Below, piece after piece: positions 1 to 13,381 of a stretch of DNA of 64,000 nucleotides. Each line of letters starts with the position of its first letter. The first letter of the stretch is position 1. The translations under genes were made by a program, and so were the position numbers. Location: NCBI RefSeq assembly GCF_022376445.1, contig NW_025954964.1:186001-250000 (forward strand), in the 5' to 3' direction. The DNA is from Fomitopsis serialis (lineage: Eukaryota; Basidiomycota; Agaricomycetes; Polyporales; Fomitopsidaceae). Below the pieces are notes generated by a model. The model worked only from the letters and a program-made list of their open reading frames with translations, made no database searches and was not told the DNA's origin.

Positions 1-401
1 GACAATTGCTGCGCATCGGAATCCCATGCCGTGCAGTCAGACCACTGCCTTTCATATACCATTTTCAAATACCGTCATGTCAGGTGTGTGGTGTACCGGT
101 GAGTAGCACAATTGGATTTCTACTGAAACGGCGCTCATCCACACGACCTCCGCCACAACGACTCGGATGTACTGAGTCCAGCCTGAGACATTGGTCGATG
201 GCTCACTTCACAACGACGGCAGACAATGGACGGACGATCACGTGTATGACGTGCAGCCAGGCGGGACTCGGGCGCAGGATCGGGAGGTGTTCGAGTATGG
301 ACGGCGGCTGACGTCTATGCAGGCGGGATCGACATGCCAGCCTCGGAGGGCACTCACGAATGGCCAGGGTCTGTACTTCCTCTCTCTCTTCTACCACAAC
401 C
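1..401. other. 5' flank without a recognised gene
   Basis: No open frame here resembles a known protein. It is the presumed upstream region of the flavoprotein gene that begins at 402, and a pyrimidine-rich tract at about 375-395 precedes that start codon, as is common at fungal transcription starts. Confidence 0.5.
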
Positions 402-2471
402 ATGTCTACTCCTGCTCCGAAACGCGTTTGCATCGTCGGCGCTGGGGCTTCAGGGATGTCGGCTGCGTACGCGCTGAGCAGGCATCCCGAAAGGTACCAG
501 GTGACGGTGTTCGATAAACAGGACGTTGCTGGCGGTATGGCGACGTCAATCGACATTGACGCTGACAAGTACGGGGCCGCGTACATCAACGACGGCGTCC
601 AAGGTTGTAGCCCTGTGTTCGCGAATACCTTGCGGATCTTCAGAATGCTCGGCTTCGAAGCGACTGAAGTGGGGATGCAGTAAGTTCATTCACCGTAGTA
701 TTTGGAGTTGTGATTCAAATTCCTCTCCAGAATCAGCTTTGGCAAAGACAAAGACTTTTGGACGAACGTCTACCCGACATCGCTCGTCGCTCAATTCCAG
801 GGCGATATCAAGAAGTTCGGGACTGCGCTATCCATAATCAAGAAGTTCGAACCTGTCTTTGCGATGATCCCCGTCCACACGATGTTGAAAATGTTCGGCT
901 TCTCCAAAGACTTTGGAGACAAGATGGTGTACCCTTGGTCGCGCTCTTCTTCGGGACGGGCAACCAAACGCCGTATATTTCATCTGCGATCCTCGTAAGC
1001 TGCCATACAGTCACTTCGCACGGTATTAATATGGTCAAGGAACGGGTGTTCAAAGATCCTAGCATGCGCCTCTTCGAATACTCAGAGAAGAGTCTGTTGG
1101 CAGTATCCCGACTATGCTGGCGTTCCCCAAGGTGACCGGTAATTCTGGCGAGGGCTTATTCGTTTCTCACCACTCAATCAGCTGCACGATGTCTACCAAG
1201 CTTGGAAGGTGAAGCGGCTTCACGCGGCAACGTCACGTTCAGACTTGGTCATGAAGTCGTTGAGGTGATGTCACGTCACGAGAAAGGCGGTGCCGCTGCT
1301 TCAGGCCCTGTTCACATCAAATTGAAGACGTCCATCGACGGTCAAGAGAGCTTCGAGGAAGAGTTCTTTGACGAGCTCATCTTGGCTATCGACGCAGACT
1401 CTTGCCTGAAGCTGCTAGGTAAACAGTCGACATGGATGGAGCGCAAGGTCCTCGGCAACGTCAAGTATCTGTACGACGTAACCATCACTCATAATGATTG
1501 GATTATATGCGGAAGGTATGCATTCAAAAGTTATCGTAGTTCGTCTCCATTGAACCATTCGGAAGTATTACGAGACGCAATACGACTCTTCCCATAACGC
1601 GCCACTGGAGGCGAGCAGCTCTGCGCAGGAACGTCAGGAGACAGAAGAATCCTTCAAGTTCGCGAGAGACAACTTCCGACCGCTGTATTACACCATGCAG
1701 TACCCTCAAGACAAGGCGAAGATCGAAATGAGCTTCGATCTGACGCATTATCAGCCGCAGTTTCGGGGCGAGAAACCTGCCGGCCCCATTGACCCCGAGG
1801 ATAGGTCAAACCATCGAAACGAGTGCGAACGCGCGGAGGTCACTCGGGAAGCGCAGGATTCCAGCAAGGGTGAGGCTGGCGCAGAAGCACGCACGGGCAA
1901 GGACGCAGACGAGCGCCCGGAGCCTCCGCTGGAACAGCACGTTTTCCAGACCATCTTCCTGGATCGCGACGGGTCGCAGGATTTGTGGACGTGGAAGGAC
2001 ATCAACCCTGAGAAAAAGATCTACGAGAAGTGGTGGAAGCAGCAGAGTCATCGCTGGCAGCATTACGCGGGCACTGTTCCCTGGATGATGTGGATCAACG
2101 GCAAGAACCACACACAGTGAGCGTTCTCTATATTATTCCTATGTGCTGTGTCCATGATGTAACCTACCGCAGCTTCGCCGGAGCTTGGTCTGGTATGTCT
2201 GCGATCCCATCGTGCACCAACCTGGCGGAACTGACACATCATATCTCTCAGTCCTTAACATGCACGAACTGGCTGTCACGTCCGGCTTCGCAGCTGCGTA
2301 TCGCCTGGGGGCTGAGTATCCGTTCCACGGCGACGAAGACTGCGAGCGCCTTTTCAGGATGTACTTGGCCGCAGCCACGGTGTACGCATGGTAAGTGGTC
2401 GAAGCTGTCGTGATTATAGATACTGATGGGCGCCTCAGAGGAAGGAGGATAGGAAAGGATTGTTTGCGTAA
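402..2471 (+). CDS. FAD/NAD(P)-binding flavoprotein, amine-oxidase-like
   Basis: Predicted flavoprotein oxidoreductase of the NAD/FAD-binding, amine-oxidase-like group; the substrate is unknown. The ATG at 402 opens a Rossmann fold with VCIVGAGASGMSAAYALS (dinucleotide site, about residues 8-25), then VFDKQ and AGGMATSIDID. Short GT-AG introns interrupt it, including 680-730, 2117-2172 and 2193-2251. The conserved C-terminal part NMHELAVTSGFAAAYRLGAE lies just after the last of these. A further intron at 2391-2438 leads to a final exon encoding RKEDRKGLFA, with the stop at 2469-2471. That end is reached only if one base is missing in the TTGGC at 2365-2369; read literally the frame stops at 2394. 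I know similar fungal proteins ending this way, so I favour a missing G. Confidence 0.85.
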
Positions 2472-2928
2472 ACAACGGCGGTATCGCTGTCAGTCTCGTC
2501 GTGTATGCATTGAGGATGCAGTCATCGTGTCTCGCTTCCATGTCAAAAGTTAGCGTGCTGCATTCAATTCCAACTGAGCGAGCATCTCACTACACATGAA
2601 ATCAACCGGCTGGGCGACGATCAACCAGCTTCAAGTGCCGTGAACCTTTGCCGGCGGTCCTTTAGGTAGCGATGATCGGAATAGACTCGCTACAGTTCCA
2701 CTGAATCGAATCGAAGGACTGAGCATTGATCTGCGCCACTAAGAACGACTTCGAAACGAGGCTACAAGTCGGGTGTTTTGGAAGCATGAGGCGAAGGAAG
2801 AAGTCCGTTCATCTCGGTTATCCCATCCTACTTATACACAGTCGACCCTGTCCCTGATCAACGCCGCTCCTCCTCGCGAGTTGGGCACGGGGCACTATGA
2901 CAGTCCTTCCCGGGCACGTCGGAATCGC
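2472..2928. other. Convergent intergenic region
   Basis: This lies between the 3' ends of the flavoprotein gene and the hydrolase gene. I see no conserved frame, repeat or RNA in it. Confidence 0.5.
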
Positions 2929-4546
2929 CTAATTCAAAAACTCTTTGATCTTCGCAGTTATAAATTGGACGTCAGTTGGGTTGGCGCTGCCTCCCGCTGC
3001 GACGTGATCCCGAACGTTGAGCAATCGAGTACCGCTCGTGTATAGACTGCGAACTCACCAACATGACCCCATACACTGTCAATCACAGTGAGCCTCGCAT
3101 CCTGAAGCAGAGAGACCTCGACTTCGCTGTCCTCGGGCTGACAGCGCAGTGCTTAGTTAACTCTGTAACATATCTGCAGACAATGGAGGCTACCCACGCA
3201 GAAATACAGGTCTGTTTTGCAGGGCATGATCAACGCCTTCGCCTTGATAGAACGCAGACAGGTCTCGAAATCCCCGCCATCACGGACAACGGAGACGTCT
3301 CCGTTCTGCCAGGTGAGGAGCAGCGCAATCATGTCGTTCGCGTCCCAATACATGATGTAGCGCCCCTCCCAAGCTTCACGAAGCCAGGCTTCCATTGTGG
3401 GATAGCTGTGGGAAAGCCGGGCTAAGTATCAGCATCCTCGCAGCCTAGCCAGGTCGCTCACAGGCCGTTGTATCTGTATAAGTGCTGTCGGAACCACTAG
3501 AGACTCAGATATGAGCGATATTGAGGGCTGAAAGTAAGGTAGAGGCCATACCGCCTGTCCATAGCCCAAGCGCTGTACGCCCGACCGAAGGCTCTGATAG
3601 CGTGCTGAGGAGTACTCTTGTAGTGGCCGTCATCGAAGTCCTTCGCCGCCTTCATCGCATTCTTCGGGCCCTCGAGGAAGCTGTGATGATGCCATGAGTT
3701 GCAATCGTCCTTGACGTCTAGCTCCTCAACGTTCACCATTTGTTGTGCGGGCTCGTTTCGCAGATGAGCAGATGACGACTACCCTTTCAACGAAGTCGGG
3801 GTACACGACGGCCAGTGATAAGCCTACATATTTTATGAGCGCATTGTCCACTGTGAGATACTGCCGCACAAACCTGTTGACCACCCATGGAAAATCCGAT
3901 GGCACAGTACACCTTGTTCACGCCGAGGCTCTGTAACACCGCATACTGCGCACGACTTCCAAGACCCGTCAGCTTATACAACTTTGGCCGAATCGCAGCG
4001 TACATACATGTTATCTTCATATGACACCAAGGGGAAGTAGGGTCCGTTGTACGGCGGTTGCTTCAATCGGTGACTCTACATTACTTCGCGACTCTTGCCA
4101 TTGAACCGTTCGAAATACTCACTGTGTTAGACGGTGATGACGACTTCATACTTCTCGTCAATCTGTGTGGAATAGAGGTGGATAGATATTCATACCTCTC
4201 CATTGCAGAACAGGGCGAACGTCACTATGAAGTACTTCCTAGGATCGAGAGCCTAGAGATAGTTCTCGTTCTCGGTTCGAACAACGGCGGGAGAGCACCA
4301 ACCTTATCTTCACCGACAAGGTAAAGCTGGCCTGCTCTGCGTCAATCCTCTCAATCCGTATGAGCGTACATGTAACGCACTATCAAGTCTCAGCTGTGCG
4401 CCGTAGCATGTTGGGAAGACGATGCAAGGATTCGCGGGGTTGCCAAACGTCTGATACGCAGTGACGGCATCCGGAAGTACCCCTCCGGCGACTTTGAATC
4501 GTCCATGGTGGAAGTACTTGATCTCGAATGAAGGAATAGTCGACAT
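2929..4546 (-). CDS. Alpha/beta hydrolase, homoserine O-acetyltransferase (MetX)-like
   Basis: Alpha/beta-hydrolase of the MetX-like group. The protein starts at 4546 with MSTIPSFEIKYFHHGRF and reads through several small exons. Visible family marks, in order: AYQTFGNPANPCIVFPT near the N-terminus; KALDPRKYFIV; the nucleophile elbow GFSMGG (catalytic Ser) at about 3880; an AFGRAYSAWA block; AKALIMPCKTDLYF before the acid residue; PEDSEVEV; and VWGHVGGSAN, holding the catalytic His, in the last exons. The last exon encodes the end KIKEFLN and stops at 2929-2931. All exons join in frame through GT-AG introns. In basidiomycetes most members of this group are not the true methionine-pathway enzyme, so the reaction is uncertain; the fold and catalytic triad are clear. 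Confidence 0.85.
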
Positions 4547-5013
4547 GGCTCATATAGTGGGGCTCTTCGATAGTGGGCTAAGCCTGCGTCGCAGAATGCG
4601 TTCGAGGGCAATATATGCGAGGGCAGATATGCTGAGAGGCGATTTATCTATAAGTCTCGTGGTATCTCACGCTGCTATACGAGCAGACGGGCCTGAGAGA
4701 AAGTTCGTAACGGACGACCGTCGGGATATACGACGTCAACTGCGAGAGATGTAGCCGACTTCTCACAGCAATAGGATCGCTAGGGTGGCACTTACCTGCT
4801 TATCATGAACGCACCAGTTCGCTTCACACCACAGATACTAATACCACCAAGAGACTATCAAGAGACAGCCTGTTTGCTTATGCCATTGCGCGTAGCGACG
4901 CACCAATCCCCAGGCGCGGATGGCAACTAAGCAAGACATACAATATTTTGTCCTGAGCTGTGAATTGGCTCAAGGGTGAGATGTGCAGATGATGGGATGT
5001 CAAGACCGGAAGC
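4547..5013. other. Intergenic region upstream of the hydrolase
   Basis: This 467-bp stretch lies between the hydrolase start and the FKBP stop, both on the minus strand. It probably holds the hydrolase promoter and the FKBP 3' UTR. No conserved frame was recognised. Confidence 0.5.
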
Positions 5014-6524
5014 TCAGTTGATCTTCACCAACTTGACCTCTGTAGGAGGCATAGCATGAGGAACTGCTACGCAGAGAAAGGTCTCCCAGCACGTACCGAA
5101 GATGAGAGTGGAGTTTGCAGGGATACCTGCCATCTTCTTGGATCCGTAGCCCATGTTCGGAGGGACAATGACTTTGCGCTCCCCACCAACTTGCAAACCG
5201 GCGATACCGATGTCCCAGCCTAGGAAGACAAACGTCAATGAGTGCAACAACCTTTTCAATGTGCGGGATGAACCTTTGATGACCTCGCCCTTGCCTAGGC
5301 GGAAGCGGAACTACGCCCCTCAATTAGGCCTCCTCACTACTGCACTGCGTTCAAGCTACCACTCACCGGCGCGCCCTTCTTGTTCGAGTCGAATTCCTTG
5401 CCGTTCTGAAGTTTGCCTATGTACCGCATGGAAAGTGTGTCTCCATTCTTCGCTTTAGGACCCTCGCCGGCTTTGGAATCAACGATCTTGACGCCGCCAC
5501 TCAACTCTTGCTCCTTGCTAACATGCTCCTTCTCTTTCTTCTCTTTCTTCTCCTTCTTCTCTTTCTTCTCTTTTTTCTCCGTCTTCTCCGGCGCAGGCGT
5601 ACCATTTGCCTTCGCCTGTGTCGTCTCATCAGCGGTCGTAACAGCCTTGCCCCCCTCGGCCTTCAGCTTCTTCAGCTTCTTCATTTGGGACTTCGAGAGC
5701 TTCTCCTCGCCGCCGTCGGTCTCCATCGCGTCCGACTCGCGGGGGCGTTTCTTACTCTCGACTTGGCCGCCAGTTCGTCGTGGACCTCCTCGAAGCGATC
5801 GTCGTCGTCGCTGGGGATGTCCAGCTCCTCAGGGTTGATCTCAACGTCCGAGCTGATCTCTCGGAGGTCATAGCCTTCCATATCTGAGTCGTCCTCATCC
5901 TCCGAATCACCGAAAGGCATACCACCTGGTGGCCCTTGATCTGTTTTCGGCGTGAGTGTCAGTAGCCACTCGCGCAATAGCATCAGCTTACCGATGTAGT
6001 TGCCAGTGAGGTAGATGGTACTGCCACATGTCAGTCTTCAGGCATGCTGCACGTGAAGAATATGCGTACTTACTTTTTGCCTACAACTTCGAAGAGAACC
6101 TCCACATCTTCCTCCAAGATCAAGTCCACAGTGGCCTGCTCAATCTACGGAACATGCTCAAAATCAGATATATACAGTAGCATGAGAGTACATTCCATAC
6201 CTTTCCAGGCGTGAGTGAAGCAGCACCGTGTCCACTAGCTGCACACTCTTCTCCTCGTCTTCGCTCTCCTCGTCCTCATCGTCACTCGGTGCACTCAGAC
6301 TACGTAGTGAACTTTCAGCGTTGACCGAGCTTTCTCGTCCTCCAACTCGGACCCGAGTGCGACGTTTGTTATCCGGAGGTCGCTCTGCGGGACGAAGGAC
6401 GAGATCCCATCCTCTCCGGGCTTACCTGCAGACTCCTATTGTAGAGATATTCCTGTGAGTTCAAATGCGCGCACGACGCGTAAACAATGTGTTTTCACGC
6501 ACCAATAGCAACAGCGGTGGGCAT
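5014..6524 (-). CDS. Nuclear FKBP-type peptidyl-prolyl isomerase (FPR3/FPR4, FKBP39/46 type)
   Basis: Prolyl cis-trans isomerase with an N-terminal nucleoplasmin-like domain, acidic and Lys-rich linkers, and a C-terminal FKBP domain; such proteins act as nuclear/nucleolar histone chaperones. Exons encode DLRITNVALG (N-terminal core), IEQATVDLILEED, an acidic stretch rich in Asp/Glu, a KEKK repeat tract (5523-5580), and the FKBP core GDTLSMRYIGKLQNGKEFDS, GKGEVIKGWDIGIAGLQVGG, VPPNMGYGSK and the end LIFEVKLVKIN. The start at 6524 reads MPTAVAI before an intron. The C-terminal half joins perfectly in frame. The 5' part needs one added base at each of about four places (near 6213-6226, 6297-6310, 6419-6428 and the junction near 6435-6450) to give the family sequence, so it is either mis-sequenced or decayed there. 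Confidence 0.88.
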
Positions 6525-6663
6525 TTTGAATATGAAGAGTAGGATGCGTAGACCTGGAAAGAAAAGTTTCGGTAAGCGCCCAAAGACGCGTCGAGCAGCT
6601 TGCGGCACGGGACCAATCTCCGCTCGAATCGCGTCCTGCCAACCCGCCTTATACCGAGCCATC
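6525..6663. promoter_or_regulatory. Divergent promoter between FKBP and ARPC4
   Basis: Only 139 bp separate the two divergent start codons, so the promoters must overlap. It holds an ACGCGT hexamer at 6586-6591, and another lies just inside the FKBP first intron at 6476-6481. ACGCGT is the core of the MluI cell-cycle box, but it also occurs elsewhere in this window by chance, so its role is unproven. Confidence 0.45.
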
Positions 6664-7534
6664 ATGGTGCGTGCGCAACTCGTTATGCCCACGGCCGTGT
6701 CCTGACCGACGTCTGCGTGATGCACACAGTCTAATACTCTCAGGCCATATCTCGCAGCGGTGCGATCGACTCTGACCGCTGCGTTGACACTAGAGGACTT
6801 CGCATCGCAGGTACTGTCTGTTTCGCCTAGACTAGCATCGATCTGACCTCCGGTGTAGGTCGTTGAGCGACACAACAAACCTGAGGTCGAAGTTGGGTGA
6901 GAGGCGAGCGTCGCTCCGAGTCTATCGTCCCTCTGACGTTGATGTTCGCGCAGGCAATCGAAGGAAGTGCTCCTCAACCCCCTCACGATCTCTCGCAATG
7001 AGAACGAGCGCGTGCTCATCGAGTCTGCCATCAACTCTATCCGACTGAGCATCAAGATCAAGCAGGCAGACGAGATCGAGCGTGTATTGTGCCACAATTC
7101 ACTCGGTTCATGATGCAGAGAGCGGAGAGCTTCGTCGTGCTGCGGAGAAAGCCAGTCAAGGTGCGCACCGATCTCGTTAATGACGATGCTTCATATTCAA
7201 TGACATGCGTCGTCGCCATTGCATTGGCGAATGCGTGCTGTAGGGTTATGACATCTCGTTCCTGATCACCAACAACCACACCGACATCATGCTCAAGCAC
7301 AAGATAGTCGACTTCATCATCCAGTACGCGTTCCTCGGTAGTCTACTGTGCGATGACTTATGTGCACGTTCTGTTAGGTTCATGGAAGAAGTGGACAAGG
7401 AGATCAGTGAGATGAAGCTCAGCTTGAATGCTCGTGCTCGTGTCGTCGCGGAATCATACTTGACCGCGGTGTGTCCCATTTCCTATTGGCTCAAAGATGG
7501 AGATACTGACAGCTATTCGTAGTTCAATTCATGA
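6664..7534 (+). CDS. ARC19: Actin-related protein 2/3 complex subunit 4 (ARPC4, p20)
   Basis: Core subunit of the Arp2/3 complex, which nucleates branched actin. Exons read [132 protein letters not shown] and SYLTAFNS, the expected length and order for ARPC4. Two points are odd. In the exon around 7094-7099 the sequence lacks one base of a Lys codon (CACAATTC where CACAAGTTC is expected), shifting the frame. And the ATG at 6664, directly followed by a GTGCGT donor, does not join in phase to exon 2 at 6744. I chose 6664 because orthologs have a tiny first exon, but the exact start is unsure. Confidence 0.9.
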
Positions 7535-7698
7535 GAACACTACTGCGGCATGGTAATGAAATTCGGTGCAACGCTATTGCGCCCCCGGTAGCAAATATCT
7601 TCGGCGTGCTAGGCCCGTTACACGGTTCGTGGCGGCATACAATGTATAACTTACAAGAATGCGGAATATTGTATTACACGGCAACCTGGATGGTAGAC

Positions 7699-7716
7699 GG
7701 GGGGGGGGGGGGGGGG
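7699..7716. repeat. Homopolymer run of 18 G
   Basis: Eighteen consecutive G on the plus strand, in non-coding sequence downstream of ARPC4. Confidence 0.95.
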
Positions 7717-8324
7717 TTGGCGTCTTGGTGGCACTGCGCTCTGACTTCAACACACTTAGCTGTGCCTACGTCAAACCTAGGTCCACATATCGCAGCTTTG
7801 TGGTTGGAGCGTTTCCATAAGCGAACACCGGTCAGTTCATTGATATACGTGCCTGAACAACATCCTCATTCATACTTGCAGGCTTGACAGTGCCTAATAG
7901 AGGCAGATTCAATGCTTCTTGGATGATGGCATGTCTTTCTCCTTGCGTCTTGACAGTTCCTCGGAACAACACGTCTATGTACCATCTCGCGCTTCGACAA
8001 AAATTCGCCGCCCGTATGAGTTTTCGGCTCCGAGTCATCAACAAGTGCTGGAGTGCTGGCCCTTGGTCATCGATGTGCCGACGCTTCGCTGTCAAATCGG
8101 CAGTTCAAATGTCAGTAAAACAGGCACAAAGTAGGCATGGCATAGATGCATCATGCACGGCCCGCACGCTTTGCATTTTCGATGTGGTGGCGCTTGATGT
8201 CTGTGTAGCTGATCATTCCCTTAGGTCTCGAGTAGGTCCTGTGAAGGAAGGCAGAGAAAGTGCCCAGTACAATCGACCGCGTAGTGGGACTGCAAGTTGA
8301 ACGTCATAGGCTCGATACTCTTTG

Positions 8325-8341
8325 CCCCCCCCCCCCCCCCC
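8325..8341. repeat. Homopolymer run of 17 C
   Basis: Seventeen consecutive C on the plus strand, about 0.6 kb from the G18 run and complementary to it. The flanks of the two runs are not similar. Confidence 0.95.
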
Positions 8342-8673
8342 ACCTCACCACCACTGCATACACATGCATAGACAACCTGCATGTTTTGTACGTCTACCCA
8401 CAGGCAGACCCGACTTACCACGCCCAGAAACCTTGTTACCCACTCAGCTGCTTCAGGAACCCTCAATCCCATGGATGGTACGACAACCTCAAGACAGGTG
8501 GATCAACGTGTCTCGCCTTGCCTGTTAGAAACAGTTCGCTATCTGTATAACTTACCAGTGCCCAAACTCAATCGACTGCTGAGCACGTCGGTGACATGTA
8601 CCTTCGATGCTCTGGGAAGCATAAATGGAAAGCGCACCGTCCTACACCACTCGCTTGGTATCATCGCTGCGAT

Positions 8674-10413
8674 CATGTCTGAGTCCTCCGAGTCGGCCTC
8701 TCTCACAGCGGAGCTCATCCTCGAAATACAAAGCTCGTAAGCTTTCAGTTTGGTCATTTGGCGAGACAGTGTGCTGAAGACGTCGGCGTAGGCTTGTGCT
8801 CTATCGTTGTCTGCTCGCCGCTTTCAGTAAGTTCTTCATTGTGCTGCTCTCCTTTGTCGAATGAGCCCGTCTGATTATCCGCGCTGTGCTCGCTTTCTTT
8901 CCCAGCGATATACGTCTTTGACCGTGTCCTCACCTTTGACTCAGAGGTCGAGTATATCTGGCGCCGTAAGAAGTCTGGCGTCACGCTCCTCTACGCATCC
9001 ATGCACCTCTGTACGCTTATCATGTTAGTGGCGAATATCGCCGGTTGGCTTTCCACGGCATGTGAAGTACGTTTACTCCGATGATCCTCTAAATCTCTGC
9101 ACCGCTCACAGTGATCGTTTACAATTTGGTGTCACTTTCCAGAGGTCTCGCTGGATTTATCCGTCCACAACGGGCAAATCCACTAATCGTTGGCTGCAGT
9201 GACTATATTCTCGCTAGGACAGACAGTGCAGCTCTGTGTGCGCTGTATCTACTATGGGGAGGTGAAGTAGTCTATCTTCGCTCACTATGTTTACGAGACT
9301 CAATGGCAGCGCAGCTATCTCCGCCTTGCGAACCTACGCAGTTAACAATCGTGGGTGGGCTATACCGACTTTCATATTCCTTGTTTCCTTGGTTCCTGTT
9401 GCTACGAACGTCGTGAGCACCATAGTTGTCTTAGCATTCTGCGTCTCACCGGCTGAGTTTGCAGGCTTATTGCTGGGGACTAGTCTTGGAGGTCTATCCC
9501 CCGCCCATAGGCTGTGCCGTTTACAATCGGATCCCCCAGAATACCGAAACGAGGTTTGTCCTCATTGCATGAGATGTGATACCTCGATTGAGCCCGCCCC
9601 TTACCAGGTGTAAGGATTCACGCCTTACTCGCTAGTTGCATGTTGATCACGGCATAAATGCAGTGGAGATTGCCACTCGGACGTGCGTCATCGCAGTGGA
9701 CTTGCTCGTGCTGCTTGTCACCTGGAAGGAGACATACGGTATACAAAGGAGTGCTAATGCTATGAATGTCAAAACATCCATCGTGACACTGCTTCTCCGA
9801 GATGGTAAGCCGAGCTTTTTAGGCACCTGTGTAAAATCATCAGTCTCACGGCAGTGACTAGGTACTGTATACTTTGGGTGAGGTTGCACGACGACGACCC
9901 TTGGTGCATCTTTTGATGTTCCGGCGCCAGGGTTCTTCTGGTAATCAACATCATCTGTCTGATCCTATGGGTCACGAACGTCCTACAGGCGGCGAGCACC
10001 TTCTCCACTGCGTGCGTACATGACCTTCAATGCATTGATCGCTCATCGCATGACACAGCCACACTCATGGGTTTCTACCTGGCAGGCTCAACACCATACT
10101 TCTGTCTCGCTTCTTCCTTAACCTTCGCGAAACAAGCGGTTTGCGTAGCGACGGCACCACCGACACCAAGTCCGAGCCATCCGAGGCGCGCTTCGCTTCG
10201 CTTGTCTTCAACTCTCTCGGGGGTTCTCTCGCGCTGGGGCTGGATGAGCAGCTTGACTTCGCAGGGCACACGCAGGACGGCACTGAAGAGTTGGAAGACT
10301 TCAACATTACGAATGAGGGCGAGTCGAGTATTGGTGGTCATACTGTGAGTTACAGCATCGTGGAAGAGGAGCGGAGTGGCATCTCTCCTGGATTCGGTGG
10401 ATTGGGCAATTAG
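8674..10413 (+). CDS. DUF6533-domain seven-helix membrane protein
   Basis: Basidiomycete membrane protein with the N-terminal DUF6533 domain; its molecular role is unknown. The ATG at 8674 reads MSESSESASLTAELILEIQ. The domain signature follows in the exon near 8910-9060: YVFDRVLTFDSEVEYIWRRK, then LLYASMHLCTLIMLVANI. Later exons give SALRTYAVNNRGWAIPTF, FLVSLVPVATNV, TCVIAVDLLVLLVTWKETYG, VKTSIVTLLLRDG and VLLVINIICLILWVTNVLQA, consistent with about seven helices. The cytosolic tail is acidic and Ser-rich (HTQDGTEELEDFNITNEGES) and stops at 10413. Short introns separate each helix pair, which is typical of this family; exact exon borders between 8708 and 9640 are approximate. Confidence 0.8.
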
Positions 10414-12135
<1,722 letters not shown>

Positions 12136-12447
12136 GGGGGTGCAAATATATGCTAGGGAAGAATGTTGGGTGTGGTAGTGTAATGCAAAAATTGTGATGC
12201 TTGCTGTGTTGTAGTGCTGTAAAAGTAGACATGCGAATGCTGAAGACCCTCGCCCCAGTGATCGCATCCAATGGAATCCTCATGAAGTGCCCCAACTGAG
12301 AGTGGAACTCAGCGCGACTGGGAAGCGGTCTGGACATTCATTCCGTGAACACATCATCATACGCGCACTACTGATACACTTCCAAGATGTCCTATCGTCC
12401 TACAGCATGCATGTCGCACAATGGACCTGTCCATGCGACGGAGGTCT
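12136..12447. other. Convergent intergenic region
   Basis: 312 bp between the stops of ALAD and the FIT-type gene. It should hold both 3' UTRs; nothing else was recognised. Confidence 0.5.
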
Positions 12448-13381
12448 TCAGTCTCGTCTCGATTTGGCTGCATTTGTTCGGCCAGCAAGGTTGCGACGCG
12501 CCGACGATACAGCGGGGTCGGCTTTGAAGCGCAACATAGGCATCTGTGTCACTGCAAATCCAGCGACGCCCAGTACTGCAGAGGAATAGGTCAGCGTGCG
12601 GCGGAGACGGTACAGCTTGGGACGCACAGTAGCCTGTCAACTTCTCGAACGGAGTGTGGAAGTACACGCTCGTCGTGTACGACGCGAACATGGCCAAGAG
12701 GATGATGAGACCGTTGAAGGCAACGGCGTACTTGTGGTTCGGCGGCCACCGCCTGTCTACGCTGGGCGATGACGACGCGAACGACGAGCGGAGCTGGTCC
12801 ACGAGGAACAGGATCGACATCGTGAGGAGGAATATGTGGCCCGACACGTCGTGGCCCCTCCGGAGCCTCGGCCGGACGTGGAAGTCATTGTCAGGGAGGA
12901 CGACCATCGCGGAGAAGAGGCTCGCATGGGTCCCGGCGCTGATGGTCGACTTGGTGTAGCAGAACTCGGTCGGGACGCCGACGACCTCGCCGCTCGGGAG
13001 GTTCACGACGCACTCGCCGCCCGTGCTCACGATGAGCCGCTCGAGCACGGCGGGGCCGAAGAACCAGCTCGTGAAGCCGAGCCAGACGGCCGTGGCCGCG
13101 GCGTATTGCGCGAGCCTTCGCAGCTTGCGTGTCGTGGGCGGGGAGGTGAAGAAGAGCAAGACGAAGGCGAGGGTCGTCCAGCCCCATATGCGCTTGATGA
13201 AGTAGACGTTGAGAACGTTCTTCTTGTTCGCGAAGTAGTGCGTCGCGTGGAGCGGATGGGGGAGGGCGGTGAGGAGGGGGTTGGAGGTGTCGAGGTAGGA
13301 GTTGTTGACGATGGAGGAGAGCGTGCCGAAGCCGACGATGGCAGTGATGGTGAGGAGGGCAGCTATTCGGGGGTCGGGCAT
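12448..13381 (-). CDS. FIT-family lipid-droplet protein (FITM2/Scs3/Yft2 type)
   Basis: ER multi-pass membrane protein of the fat-storage-inducing transmembrane family; known members are acyl-CoA diphosphatases needed for lipid-droplet budding and phospholipid balance. Two exons (12628-13381 and 12448-12575, intron of 52 bp) encode 293 residues starting MPDPRIAALLTITAIVGFG. Helices are seen at RIWGWTTLAFVLLFF, YAAATAVWLGFTSWFFGPAV and HIFLLTMSILFLVDQL. The family signature GHDVSGHIFLL holds the first catalytic His, and VYFHTPFEKLTG the second. The C-terminal exon reads LGVAGFAVTQMP and ends in a basic tail, KSRRD. The exons join cleanly in frame. Confidence 0.88.

Larger units (their letters stand above)
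7535..8673. other. Gene-poor region with two long G:C homopolymers
   Basis: No frame of known type was found. A minus-strand frame of 87 codons at 7832-8095 has no recognised motif and may be noise. The region carries a G18 run at 7699-7716 and a C17 run at 8325-8341. Confidence 0.5.
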
